Origin: Clostridiales bacterium
GTDB taxonomy: Bacteria > Bacillota > Clostridia > Oscillospirales > Acutalibacteraceae
Direction of reading: 5' to 3'
Length of the DNA stretch: 48,903 nt
NCBI GenBank assembly: GCA_022791355.1
Contig: JAAVYX010000098.1
Location: forward strand, 1 to 48,903
This document shows, one piece after another, positions 1-9,216 of this stretch; position 1 is the first letter of the stretch; each line of letters begins with the position of its first letter. The notes beneath the pieces are model-generated. The model had not been told where the DNA came from. It was given only the letters and a program-made list of their open reading frames with translations, and did not search any database. The position numbers were made by a program, and so were the translations under genes.

Positions 1-1861
1 GGCCGTGCGCAAGCGGCCGGGCATGTATATCGGCTCCACCGGCGAGAAGGGCCTGCACCATCTGGTCTACGAAATCGTGGACAACGCCATTGACGAGACC
101 CTGGCCGGCTACTGCGACAATATCGTGGTGGAAATTCTGGAGGGCAACGTCATCCGGGTGGACGATAACGGCCGGGGCATCCCGGTGGGGATTCATCCCA
201 AGCTGGGCATTCCCGCCGTCACGGTGGTGCTGACCGTACTCCACGCCGGCGGCAAGTTCGGCGGCTCGGGCTACAAGGTGTCCGGCGGTCTGCACGGGGT
301 GGGCTCCTCGGTAGTCAACGCCCTGTCCACCTGGCTGGAGGTGGAGGTAAGGGACGGGCAGCATATTTACCGGCAGAGGTTCGAAAGGGGTAAGCCGGTC
401 TATGATTTGAAGGTGGTTGGGGACACGGATAAGACCGGCACCACCATCACCTTCCAAGCCGACCCGGAGGTTTTTACCGACACCACCGTTTACGATTACG
501 AGGTGCTTTTAAACCGTCTGCGGGAGCAGGCCTTTTTAAACGCCGGGGTGCGGATTCATCTGTCGGATCAGCGGCCCGATTCCGAGGGGCGCAGCGACCT
601 GCTCCACTACGAGGGCGGCATCCGGTCCTACTGCGACTTTCTGATGGAGAAGTCCAAGCGGGAGAAGCTCAACGACCAGCCTATTTACCTGTCGGGGGTC
701 AAGGGAACCAGTACGGCCGAAATCGCCCTGCTCTTTAACGACGGATACGATACCAACATCATCTCCTTCGCCAACAACATTCACACCATCGACGGCGGCA
801 CCCACGAGACGGCCTTTAAAAACGCTCTGACCCGGGTGGTCAACAACTACGGCCGCCGCTTCAAAATTTTAAAGGACAACGACCCCAAGCTCAGGGGAGA
901 CGATATTCAGGAGGGCCTGGTGGCCGTGATCAGCGTCAAGCTGACCGACGCCCAGTTTGAGGGACAGACCAAGGGAAAGCTGGGCAACACCTCCATGGGA
1001 ACCATGGTCAACAATCTGGTAAGCGAGCAGCTTTCGGCCTTTTTGGAGGATAATCCCCCCATCGCCAAGCTGATTCTGGAAAAGGCCATGGCCGCCTCCA
1101 ACGCCAGAGAGGCCGCCCAGAAGGCCAGGGACTTACAGCGCAGCAAAACAGGGATGACCAAGGTTCGTATGCCCGAAAAGCTGGCCGACTGTATTTCGGA
1201 CGACATGAAGCTCACCGAGCTTTACATCGTGGAGGGAGATTCGGCCGGCGGCTCGGCCGTCAAGGGTCGGGACCGAAATTATCAGGCCATCCTGCCTCTG
1301 TGGGGTAAGATGCTCAACGTGGAGAAGGCCCGGGTGGATAAGGTTTACGGCAACGAAAAACTGGCCCCGGTGGTCATCGCCCTGGGCACCGGCATCGGGG
1401 AGGATTTCGATATTTCCAAGCTTCGCTACGGCAAGGTTGTAATCATGGCCGACGCCGACGTGGACGGCTCGCACATCCGCACCCTGCTGCTGACCTTCTT
1501 CTTCCGGTACATGCCCGAGCTGATCGAGCATGGACACGTCTTTTTGGCCCAGCCGCCCCTGTTCAAGGTGGAAAAGGGCAAGAAGCATTTTTACGCCTTT
1601 TCAAACGAGGAACGGGACAAATATATCGCCGAATTGGGCGGCGGCGCAAACGTTCAGCGGTACAAGGGTCTTGGCGAGATGGACGCCGAGCAGCTTTGGG
1701 AGACCACCATGGACCCTGAGTTCCGCACCATGCTCAAGGTGGAAATGGACGACGCAGAAAAGGCCGACGCGACCTTCACCATGCTCATGGGAGACGAGGT
1801 GGAGCCCCGCCGGCAGTTTATCGAGGAAAACGCCCTGCGGGTGGAAAATCTGGATATCTAA
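1..1861 (+). CDS. gyrB: DNA gyrase subunit B (5' truncated by window)
   Basis: RKRPGMYIGSTGEKGLHHLVYEIVDNAIDE ATPase motif, EGDSAGGSAVKGRDR and DADVDGSHIRTLLLTF TOPRIM motifs. Confidence 0.98.
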   Translation, partial: AVRKRPGMYIGSTGEKGLHHLVYEIVDNAIDETLAGYCDNIVVEILEGNVIRVDDNGRGIPVGIHPKLGIPAVTVVLTVLHAGGKFGGSGYKVSGGLHGVGSSVVNALSTWLEVEVRDGQHIYRQRFERGKPVYDLKVVGDTDKTGTTITFQADPEVFTDTTVYDYEVLLNRLREQAFLNAGVRIHLSDQRPDSEGRSDLLHYEGGIRSYCDFLMEKSKREKLNDQPIYLSGVKGTSTAEIALLFNDGYDTNIISFANNIHTIDGGTHETAFKNALTRVVNNYGRRFKILKDNDPKLRGDDIQEGLVAVISVKLTDAQFEGQTKGKLGNTSMGTMVNNLVSEQLSAFLEDNPPIAKLILEKAMAASNAREAAQKARDLQRSKTGMTKVRMPEKLADCISDDMKLTELYIVEGDSAGGSAVKGRDRNYQAILPLWGKMLNVEKARVDKVYGNEKLAPVVIALGTGIGEDFDISKLRYGKVVIMADADVDGSHIRTLLLTFFFRYMPELIEHGHVFLAQPPLFKVEKGKKHFYAFSNEERDKYIAELGGGANVQRYKGLGEMDAEQLWETTMDPEFRTMLKVEMDDAEKADATFTMLMGDEVEPRRQFIEENALRVENLDI

Positions 1862-2150
1862 GCGTTCAGGATCATCTCTGCTTACCTTACTATCGATTTC
1901 CAAGGGATCATACGGTAAACAGCCGCATGCCGTACGGTCTGCGGCGGCGGCCGAGGGGCGGGCCGTAAAACGGCTACCAGCCGGCCGGTTTGACGCGGGG
2001 GTCTTACAGCCGTACAAACCGGCGGTCTGCCGGCGGGCCGCGCCCCAGGGCGGCCGCATCCGCTATGCCTGCATAGGAGTTGCCGCCCGAAAAACGCCGC
2101 TGGGCGTATGGGCCCAAGGAGATAAACGGTAGATTGACTAGGAGGGCTTT

Positions 2151-2840
2151 ATGGACGATTCAAAGGAAATTTTCAGCGGCCCCATCCACGCGGAATACGC
2201 TTTGGAGCGGTCGGACGTAAAGGACGCGCTGCGCCTGAGCGGCCGGATGAAAAGCCGGCTGGGCCTGCATATATTCCAGTCCCTTTTGGCGGTATTCGGC
2301 ATAGTGGTTTTTCTTTCCAGTATCATGGTCAATCCGTCCAACCTGCTGCATTACTTTTTGGTGCTTCTCTGTCTGCTGATTTTGGGACTGATCTGGATTT
2401 ATCCCTTTGTATCCCAGAGGCAGGCCGTCCGCAAGACGGTGGACGGCAGGCGCATCGAGATCAAGCTTACGGCGGAACACCTATGGGTATCCATTCCCCA
2501 AAGCGGTATGGACGAGTTTTTTCAGCTTTCGGACATAGCGCCCGTCAGACAGAACGACCGGATATTTCTTTTGAACCTGCCCGGCGAGGTCATGCTGGTC
2601 ATACCCAAACGGGCCCTGCCGTCCGGCAGCGAGGCGGCGGCGGCCGCCATCCTGGAAGGGACGGGCGCGGCCTTTAAACAGCCGGACGGAGAAGAAAGGC
2701 CGGCGGCGGAAGAACCGTCCGGCGTGCGGGAACCGTCGGAGGCTGCGACGGAGGACGCAACCGAGGAATCGTTGGAGAACGCGCTGGGGGAATCGTCGGG
2801 GGAACCGGCCGAGCAGACGGCGGAAGAGGACGATTTCTAA
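2151..2840 (+). CDS. YcxB-like membrane protein with Glu/Ala-rich acidic C-terminal tail
   Basis: Two predicted TM segments followed by a YcxB-like domain (ERIEIKLTAEHLWVSIP...RQNDRIFLLN...MLVIPKRAL pattern); RBS GGAGG upstream. Confidence 0.7.
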   Translation: MDDSKEIFSGPIHAEYALERSDVKDALRLSGRMKSRLGLHIFQSLLAVFGIVVFLSSIMVNPSNLLHYFLVLLCLLILGLIWIYPFVSQRQAVRKTVDGRRIEIKLTAEHLWVSIPQSGMDEFFQLSDIAPVRQNDRIFLLNLPGEVMLVIPKRALPSGSEAAAAAILEGTGAAFKQPDGEERPAAEEPSGVREPSEAATEDATEESLENALGESSGEPAEQTAEEDDF

Positions 2841-2907
2841 GGAACCTATCTTTTGTATGATTGGACTGGAGACGCACAAAAATTTTACTTTGCAAGGCAA
2901 AGCGTAG

Positions 2908-3102
2908 AAAATAAAGTTTTCGCCCGCCTTTTTTAAAAGGCGGTGGGGTCGAGGGGCAAGGCCCCCGTCGCGTCCCGCAGGACGCGAAATCCCTAAGGAA
3001 ATAGAGCGCAGGAAGGGAGACGTAAACCTTCCTGGGGAAGGTTTACGTCCGGGAAACCCTCGCCGGGGGTTTCCCGATGCGGCGCAAAGCGACGCATAAG
3101 AA
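2908..3102 (+). repeat. Repeat family A copy 1 (A1)
   Basis: aaataaagttttcgcccgccttttttaaaaggcggtggggtcgaggggcaaggccccc...gcgacgcataaga. Confidence 0.9.
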
Positions 3103-3398
3103 GCTATGCTTACGTACTTTCAGCCGACGCTTCTGTGCGAATGGCCCGAGGCTATTCTATATATCCCGGCGCTGAATTTCCGCTGGTTTGTTCCCGCCAG
3201 GTACGCAGAGGACTTGGCCAGACCGGTACGCTGGAAAGAGGTTTGACCAAAGCCCAAACAGAAAATGCCGGTGAGGACCGTTAGAATCCCCACGCATAAT
3301 GGCAAGCACAATCCATAACCGGCCTGGCCGGATTCCGTTTATTATCCGAACCCCGTCGAAACGCAGGGGGAACGGAGAAAGAAATTAGGTGAAATAAG

Positions 3399-6065
3399 TT
3401 GAGCGATTTCGCAAAGATTTCAGAGAATCAGAAGATTGTCCCGGTGGAGATCGTGGAGGAGATGGAGAAAAGCTTTTTGGAATACTCCATGTCGGTTATC
3501 GTCAGCCGGGCCCTGCCCGACGTGCGGGACGGTCTCAAGCCGGTGCACCGCCGCATACTCTACACCATGCACGAAAACGGTCTGACCCCCGACAAGGCCT
3601 ACCGCAAGTGCGCCGACACGGTGGGTTCGGTTCTGGGCCGCTACCATCCCCACGGCGACGCCAGCGTCTATGACGCGCTGGTCCGTATGGCTCAGGATTT
3701 CTCCCTGCGGTATATGCTGGTGGACGGCCACGGCAACTTCGGCTCGGTGGACGGCTACCCCGCCGCCGCCTATCGATACACCGAGGCCCGTATGAGCAAG
3801 ATCGCCCTGCATATGCTGGACGATATCGACAAGGAAACAGTGGACTTCGAGCCCAACTACGACGACCGTCTCAAGGAGCCCAAGGTGCTGCCCGCCCGTT
3901 TTCCCCAGCTGCTGGTCAACGGCTCCTCGGGTATCGCGGTGGGTATGGCCACCAACATCCCGCCCCACAATCTGGGCGAGGTCATCGACGGTATGTGCTG
4001 CCTTATCGACAATCCCGACGCCCAGCTGGAGGATATCTGCCAGCACATCAAGGGGCCGGACTTTCCAACCGGCGCGCTGATTATGGGTCACGCCGGCATC
4101 CGGTCGGCCTACGCCACCGGCAGGGGCAAGGTGATCGTGCGGGCCCGCACCGAAATCGAGGAGACCCGTAACGGCCGGTTCCAGATCATTGTGACCGAGA
4201 TCCCCTACATGGTCAACAAGCAGAATCTGGTGAAAAACATCCTGGATCTGATCACCGACAAGCGCATCGACGGCTTGGACGACGTGGTGGATTACTCCAA
4301 CCGGGAGGGCATCCGCATTGTCATCGACCTGAAAAAGGACGCCAATCCCCAGGTGGTTTTAAACCAGCTCTTCGCCTTTACCCAGCTGCAAACCACCTTT
4401 GGGGTCATCATGCTGGCTTTAGTGGACGGGCAGCCCAAGGTGCTGACCCTCAAGGAGATGCTCCAGGATTATATCGACTACCAGTGCGAGATCATCGAGC
4501 GGCGCACCCGGTACGATCTGCGCAAGGCCGAGGAACGGGCCCACATCCTGGAGGGCCTGAAAATCGCCTTGGATTTCATCGACGAGGTCATCGCCATGCT
4601 GCGGGCCTCCAAAACCATTCCCGAGGGCAAGGAAAAGCTGATGGAACGGTTTGGGCTGGATGATCCCCAGGCCACCGCCATCGTCCAGATGACCCTAGGC
4701 CGGCTGACCGGTCTGGAACGGGAGAAGATTGAGGAAGAGCTGGCCGCATTAGTGGAGAAAATCGCCGATTTCAGGGACATTCTCGCCAATCATACCCGGG
4801 TGCTGGACATTGTCAAGACCGAGGCTCTCAACCTGCGGGATAAGTTTGCCGACGAGCGGCGCACCGAGATCACCGCCGTATCCGGCGAGGTGGACGTGGA
4901 GGACCTGATTCCGGTTGAGGAATGCGTTTTGACCATGACCAAATCGGGTTATATCAAGCGCCTGCCGTCGGATACCTACGCGGCCCAGCACCGGGGCGGC
5001 CGGGGGATTCTGGGCATGTCCACAAGAGAAGACGATTTTGTGGAAAACATGTACGTCTGCTCCTCCCACGATTACGTTCTGCTCTTCAGCAATCTGGGCC
5101 GGGTCTACCGCATGAAGGCCTATGAGATTCCCGAGGGCAGCCGGACGGCCAAGGGCATGAATATCATCAACCTTCTGCCCCTCCAGCCCGAGGAAAAAAT
5201 TACGAACATTCTGCCCGTTTCGGAATTTGACGACGAGCGGTACGTTTGTATGGTGACCAAACAGGGCTTTATCAAGCGTACCAAGCTCCAGGCCTACAAT
5301 ACCGCCCGCAAGGGCGGGGTCATCGCCATTACCCTGGGCGAGGGCGACGAGCTCTGTTGGGTGCGCATTACGGGCGGCGGCGATCAGTTGATTGTGGCTA
5401 CTAAGAAGGGTATGTCCATTCGGTTCAAGGAGTCGGACGCGCGGCCCCTGGGCCGTACCGCCCGCGGCGTGCGGGCCATCCGGCTGCGGGGTCTCGCCCT
5501 TGCGGCCGAGGACGAGGGCGAGCCGATGGAGACCGAGAGCGAAGCCGAGGAGGAACTGCTGCCCGCCGGCGAGGCCGACGAGGTGGTGGGTATGTCGGTC
5601 ATCCGGGAGGGGGCTACCCTTCTGACCGTCACCGAGACCGGCTACGGCCGCCGCAGTCCCCTGACCGACTATCGGATCCAGTCCCGTGGCGGCAAGGGTC
5701 TGATGAATTACCGTACCGCCCTCTACGGCGACGTGGCCGCCATCAAGGTGGTGGACGAGGAGGACGACGTGATCTTCATCTCCTCCGACGGGGTTATCAT
5801 CCGTATTCCCGTGCATGAAATCAGCATGTTCGCCCGTCCCGCCAAGGGAGTCCGGGTCATGCGGGTGCAGGAGGGCGAACGGCTGCTGACCGTCGCCAGG
5901 TCCTCCCACGACGAGGAGGAGGCGGGCGAGCTGCCCGAAGAAGCCGACGGCGGGCAGAACGCCGATAACGGCCAAGCCGCCAATGATGGGGACGGTCAAA
6001 GCGACGTAGCGGAACCGGTTCAAGCCCCGGAAGGACAGGAGTCGGACCATATGGATAATGCCTAA
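3399..6065 (+). CDS. gyrA: DNA gyrase subunit A, TTG start
   Basis: [50 protein letters not shown], GyrA-box QHRGGRGI; acidic C-terminus. Confidence 0.97.
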   Translation: MSDFAKISENQKIVPVEIVEEMEKSFLEYSMSVIVSRALPDVRDGLKPVHRRILYTMHENGLTPDKAYRKCADTVGSVLGRYHPHGDASVYDALVRMAQDFSLRYMLVDGHGNFGSVDGYPAAAYRYTEARMSKIALHMLDDIDKETVDFEPNYDDRLKEPKVLPARFPQLLVNGSSGIAVGMATNIPPHNLGEVIDGMCCLIDNPDAQLEDICQHIKGPDFPTGALIMGHAGIRSAYATGRGKVIVRARTEIEETRNGRFQIIVTEIPYMVNKQNLVKNILDLITDKRIDGLDDVVDYSNREGIRIVIDLKKDANPQVVLNQLFAFTQLQTTFGVIMLALVDGQPKVLTLKEMLQDYIDYQCEIIERRTRYDLRKAEERAHILEGLKIALDFIDEVIAMLRASKTIPEGKEKLMERFGLDDPQATAIVQMTLGRLTGLEREKIEEELAALVEKIADFRDILANHTRVLDIVKTEALNLRDKFADERRTEITAVSGEVDVEDLIPVEECVLTMTKSGYIKRLPSDTYAAQHRGGRGILGMSTREDDFVENMYVCSSHDYVLLFSNLGRVYRMKAYEIPEGSRTAKGMNIINLLPLQPEEKITNILPVSEFDDERYVCMVTKQGFIKRTKLQAYNTARKGGVIAITLGEGDELCWVRITGGGDQLIVATKKGMSIRFKESDARPLGRTARGVRAIRLRGLALAAEDEGEPMETESEAEEELLPAGEADEVVGMSVIREGATLLTVTETGYGRRSPLTDYRIQSRGGKGLMNYRTALYGDVAAIKVVDEEDDVIFISSDGVIIRIPVHEISMFARPAKGVRVMRVQEGERLLTVARSSHDEEEAGELPEEADGGQNADNGQAANDGDGQSDVAEPVQAPEGQESDHMDNA

Positions 6066-6095
6066 GGAAACAAAGGTATAATGTGATTTTTAATC

Positions 6096-6131
6096 AAGGG
6101 AAAGGCACGAGCTTTTCCCTTGGTTTTTTGT
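6096..6131 (+). terminator. Rho-independent terminator after gyrA
   Basis: AAGGGAAAggcacgagcTTTTCCCTTggttttttgttttt. Confidence 0.85.
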
Positions 6132-6160
6132 TTTTATGCTGTTTTAATCGACAATTATAG

Positions 6161-6196
6161 TTGAGTTTCGATAAAAAATGTGGTATCATGCCACAT
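6161..6196 (+). promoter_or_regulatory. Putative promoter (TTGAGT-17-TATCAT) overlapped by palindromic operator ATGTGGTATCATGCCACAT
   Basis: -35/-10 spacing 17; near-palindrome 6178-6196 centred on the -10, just upstream of the XRE gene. Confidence 0.55.
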
Positions 6197-6265
6197 ATAA
6201 ACGAATGATTTTCTTCTATTTTATCCACTATATTCGTTTGATTCAATCCATCATCTCTATCCGCG

Positions 6266-6592
6266 GTGATTGAAAATAATGTGCAAAGGATGATGACAAT
6301 GGGGTGTATCAAACGTCCGTATGCAGAGCAGTATCAGCAGTTAGGAAGAAACCTTGCGTATTACAGACGGCTCAGAGGCTATTCTCAGGCGCAGCTTGCG
6401 GAAGCCTTAAATTTGAGCGAGGGCTACATGGGACATATCGAGGCGCAGAATGTGGATAAGGAACCGTCTTTGCACGTGCTCTTTCATATTTCTGAGGTGC
6501 TGGACGTACCCATATATAAGTTTTTTATGGATGCGAAGATGCCCCAGGTTCTGAAAAGAAATCGCAAGGGTACGGAACAAGAGGAAAAGTAA
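6266..6592 (+). CDS. XRE-family HTH transcriptional regulator (start may be 6299)
   Basis: LGRNLAYYRRLRGYSQAQLAEALNLSEGYMGHIEAQN helix-turn-helix. Confidence 0.85.
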   Translation: MIENNVQRMMTMGCIKRPYAEQYQQLGRNLAYYRRLRGYSQAQLAEALNLSEGYMGHIEAQNVDKEPSLHVLFHISEVLDVPIYKFFMDAKMPQVLKRNRKGTEQEEK

Positions 6593-6599
6593 AAAAATA

Positions 6600-6640
6600 G
6601 AGGGGACAGGTGGGATGGCCTGTCCCTTCTGTTTTTCTAG
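6600..6640 (+). terminator. Rho-independent terminator after XRE gene
   Basis: GGGGACAGGtgggatggCCTGTCCCtt followed by ctgttttt. Confidence 0.75.
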
Positions 6641-6755
6641 AAACGGATTTTTACCGCCATAAAGAAACAACGGGCTTTTAGCAAGCTTTATTTACAAAAA
6701 AGTTCTTTTCTACAGAGAATAAAAGTGGTATGATGAAGACTAACATAAATCATAA

Positions 6756-8474
6756 ATGAAACGCGATGGGAGAGGAGGGACCCGTTTGCTGCCGGATACC
6801 GTCTATTCCTACTTTTTGGCTATATCCCGCTGGGCGCTGGCCATTCTGGCCATCCTCTTTATTTTGCAGTGGGTCCGCTGCTTTCTCTGTCTGAGACGGC
6901 GGACGGCCGTGCTGGCCACCCTGGTCACCGAGGACGGGGACCGGCTGCCCATAACCTCCTACGAGGCCTCCATAGGGCGCAGAGGGGTCAGCGACATTGT
7001 TTTAAACCTTCCCAACATCTCCCGCAAGCACGCCGTACTGACCTGCACCCCCGAGGGCTGGCGGGTCAGCGACGCCGGCTCTCAGGGGGGCGTAATGGTA
7101 AAGGGGAAAAAAATCAACCGTCCCACCCCGGTGCAGGGCGGGGATAAGATCGCCCTGTCGGGCTATACCCTGTATTTGGACGCGCCCCGGCAGCAGGACG
7201 TGGAGCTGCTAGGGAAGAGAAAGAAAAGGAAGAAGGGACGGCGGGCGGCCTCCTACGGTCTGCTTTCGGCCCTCCTTGGATTTTTCCAGGCCGTCATGTG
7301 TTTGCAGCTGCTCCTTCGTTTTCGGGAGGACCTTCCCCTATTTCTGCCCGTCGCCTTCGGACTGCTCCTTTTGGGTCAGGTTCTTTATACGGCTGTCAAT
7401 CGCCGGATGAAGGGGCCGCCGCCTCTGGCCGAGCAGCTGGTTTTCTTTTTGTCCACCCTGGGTATGGCCGTCTGCGCCACCCTGCGCAGCAGTAGGGGGG
7501 CGGCCGGTATATCTTCCATCATGGCAAAGCAGATGGCCGCCGCCCTTGTGGGCTTCGTTCTTTTCCTGGTCCTGTATAAAATTCTGCAAAACGTCAATCT
7601 GACCATGCGGCTGCGGTACGCGGCGGGTATCGCCGCTCTGGTTCTGCTTGGGGTCAATCTGATTTTCGGCCTGGCTAAGTACGGAGCCAAAAACTGGATT
7701 GAGATCGGCCCAGTTTCCTTCCAGCCCTCGGAGTTTGTGAAAATCGCCTTTATTTTCGCCGGCGCCGCTACCTTGGAACGATTGCTCACCACCCATAATC
7801 TGCTCTTTTTCCTGGGCTTTTCGGGGGCCTGTATCGGGGTGCTGGGTCTGATTCGGGACTTTGGCACGGCTTCCATCTTTTTTGTCACCATGCTCATCAT
7901 CATCTTTATCCGTTCGGGGGACTGGAAGGTCATCGCCGGTATATCGGCCCTGGCGGCCGCGGGGGCCACGGCGGTGGTCTTCATCATGCCCCATGTGGCC
8001 AAAAGGTTCGAGGCTTGGCGGCATGTCTGGCAGTACGCCTCCACCTCTGGATATCAGCAGACCCGAACCATGGTTGCCATCGGCAGCGGGGGACTCTTGG
8101 GCGTGGGGGGCGGCAACGGGTATCTGGACGGGGTCAACGCCGCCAGCACCGACCTGGTTTTCGGCGTGGTTTTTGAGGAATGGGGCGGCGTTGTTGCTTT
8201 AGCGGCCCTGAGCTGCTTTGTCCTGCTGGCCCTTTACGCCTGGCGGCTGGCCAAGACCGCTCAGTCGGCCTACTATTCCATCGCCATATGCGCGGCGGCC
8301 GGGATGTTTTTGTTCCAGACCGCCCTCAACGCCTTCGGCGCAACCGACATTCTGCCCCTCACCGGCGTTACCATGCCCTTTGTCAGCGTGGGCGGCTCCA
8401 GTATATTGTCCAGTTGGTGTATCATGGCCTTCTTTAAGGCGGCGGCCAAAAAGCAGGCCGCGCCGCTCAACTAG
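6756..8474 (+). CDS. FHA domain fused to FtsW/RodA/SpoVE-family SEDS glycosyltransferase
   Basis: FHA signature IGRRGVSDIVLNLPNISRKHAVL followed by polytopic SEDS domain (NWIEIGPVSFQPSEFVKIAFI; GLLGVGGGNG; FEEWGG; TGVTMPFVSVGGSS). Confidence 0.9.
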   Translation: MKRDGRGGTRLLPDTVYSYFLAISRWALAILAILFILQWVRCFLCLRRRTAVLATLVTEDGDRLPITSYEASIGRRGVSDIVLNLPNISRKHAVLTCTPEGWRVSDAGSQGGVMVKGKKINRPTPVQGGDKIALSGYTLYLDAPRQQDVELLGKRKKRKKGRRAASYGLLSALLGFFQAVMCLQLLLRFREDLPLFLPVAFGLLLLGQVLYTAVNRRMKGPPPLAEQLVFFLSTLGMAVCATLRSSRGAAGISSIMAKQMAAALVGFVLFLVLYKILQNVNLTMRLRYAAGIAALVLLGVNLIFGLAKYGAKNWIEIGPVSFQPSEFVKIAFIFAGAATLERLLTTHNLLFFLGFSGACIGVLGLIRDFGTASIFFVTMLIIIFIRSGDWKVIAGISALAAAGATAVVFIMPHVAKRFEAWRHVWQYASTSGYQQTRTMVAIGSGGLLGVGGGNGYLDGVNAASTDLVFGVVFEEWGGVVALAALSCFVLLALYAWRLAKTAQSAYYSIAICAAAGMFLFQTALNAFGATDILPLTGVTMPFVSVGGSSILSSWCIMAFFKAAAKKQAAPLN

Positions 8475-8634
8475 CAGTCTGGCAATATCGAAACGACTGC
8501 ATGAGCCAGGAGAAGAATTTTAACGAGCATGTCGGTCTTCCTGTCGAGCGGCCGGTCGACGGCCGTCAAGCATGACAACGCCTCCGGCCCAAGCCAAATG
8601 TCGGCTTCTGACTTGACGGTTGACTAGATCGTTA

Positions 8635-8662
8635 TTTTATGCGTCGCATCGGGAAATCTCCG
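8635..8662 (-). repeat. Truncated end fragment of repeat family A
   Basis: ttttatgcgtcgcatcgggaaat matches the reverse complement of the A1 terminus tttcccgatgcg...gacgcataa. Confidence 0.55.
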
Positions 8663-8709
8663 GATGCTAAATTTTGGGATGGTTCTCTTTGATCTCCTGT
8701 ACGCATTTA

Positions 8710-8851
8710 TTCGCGAAGCGTAAATTTTTGCGAGGGGCTCGAACGCTCCTCACAGAGGATCCCATGCGGGAAACAATGTAGAGACGCTTTAGCGACGCGG
8801 CCGCCGGAACAACCCTAGGCTGTTCGCTTAGACGCCCCGCAGCGAAATCTA
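8710..8851 (+). repeat. Long repeat of family B (B1)
   Basis: Left end TTCGCGAAGCGTAAATTTTTGCGAGGGGCTCGA, right end GACGCCCCGCAGCGAAATCTA; 5' flank TTTA; interior matches B2 at 24572-24746 (inverted). Confidence 0.8.
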
Positions 8852-8928
8852 TACGTTTTTCGGCAGGGGCGGACTGGGTTTGTGGATAACTTGGTGGACA
8901 GAAGGGAAAAAAGCGTATGGGAAGGCTT

Positions 8929-9176
8929 TTTTATGCGTCGCTGCGCGCCCCATTGGAGAACCCCCGGCGAGGGTTCGGCCGAAATCTTCCAAAGGAAGAT
9001 TTCGGCTACCCGCGCCTTACGTTTCTATACGCGAAGCGTAAATTTTTGCAAGGCCCTCGATGTGCGGAACGAAAATCTAAGGATTTCGCGTCCTGCGGGC
9101 CGCGACGGGGCCTTGGCCCTCGACCCCACCGCCTTTTAAAAAAGGCGGGCGAAAACTTTTTTATTTGCTATCGCTT
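8929..9176 (-). repeat. Repeat family A copy 2 (A2), interrupted by a 52-bp B-short element
   Basis: Reverse complement closely matches A3 at 40335-40518 except for a 52-bp insertion. Confidence 0.9.
9028..9079 (+). mobile_element. 52-bp B-short element inserted in A2
   Basis: Empty site CGTTTCTAAGG (reverse complement of 40417-40427) versus CGTTTCTA[52 bp ending AAAATCTA]AGG. Confidence 0.85.
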
Positions 9177-9216
9177 TTTTATAATTAAATAGATTTTTTT
9201 TGGGAGGTGTAAGAAT

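Noticed and set aside
4749-6050. Long antisense ORF (433 aa) opposite gyrA, and the 504-aa ORF opposite pfkA/ppk
   Set aside because: Shadow ORFs typical of GC-rich genes; no recognisable domains and the sense strand is a clear housekeeping gene.
8881-8889. Perfect DnaA box TGTGGATAA
   Set aside because: Single isolated 9-mer with no cluster or AT-rich unwinding element visible; expected by chance in about 49 kb.
9024-9079. TCTA 4-bp target-site duplication from a DDE transposase
   Set aside because: TCTA flanks the insert on both sides, but nearly all other copies also end in AAATCTA whatever their left flank, so the right TCTA is more likely part of the element; no terminal inverted repeats. 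Not fully excluded.
8882-9192. Predicted ORFs (85 and 91 aa) upstream of the PBP gene
   Set aside because: They translate through repeat A2 and B-short hairpins in overlapping frames; no plausible protein features.
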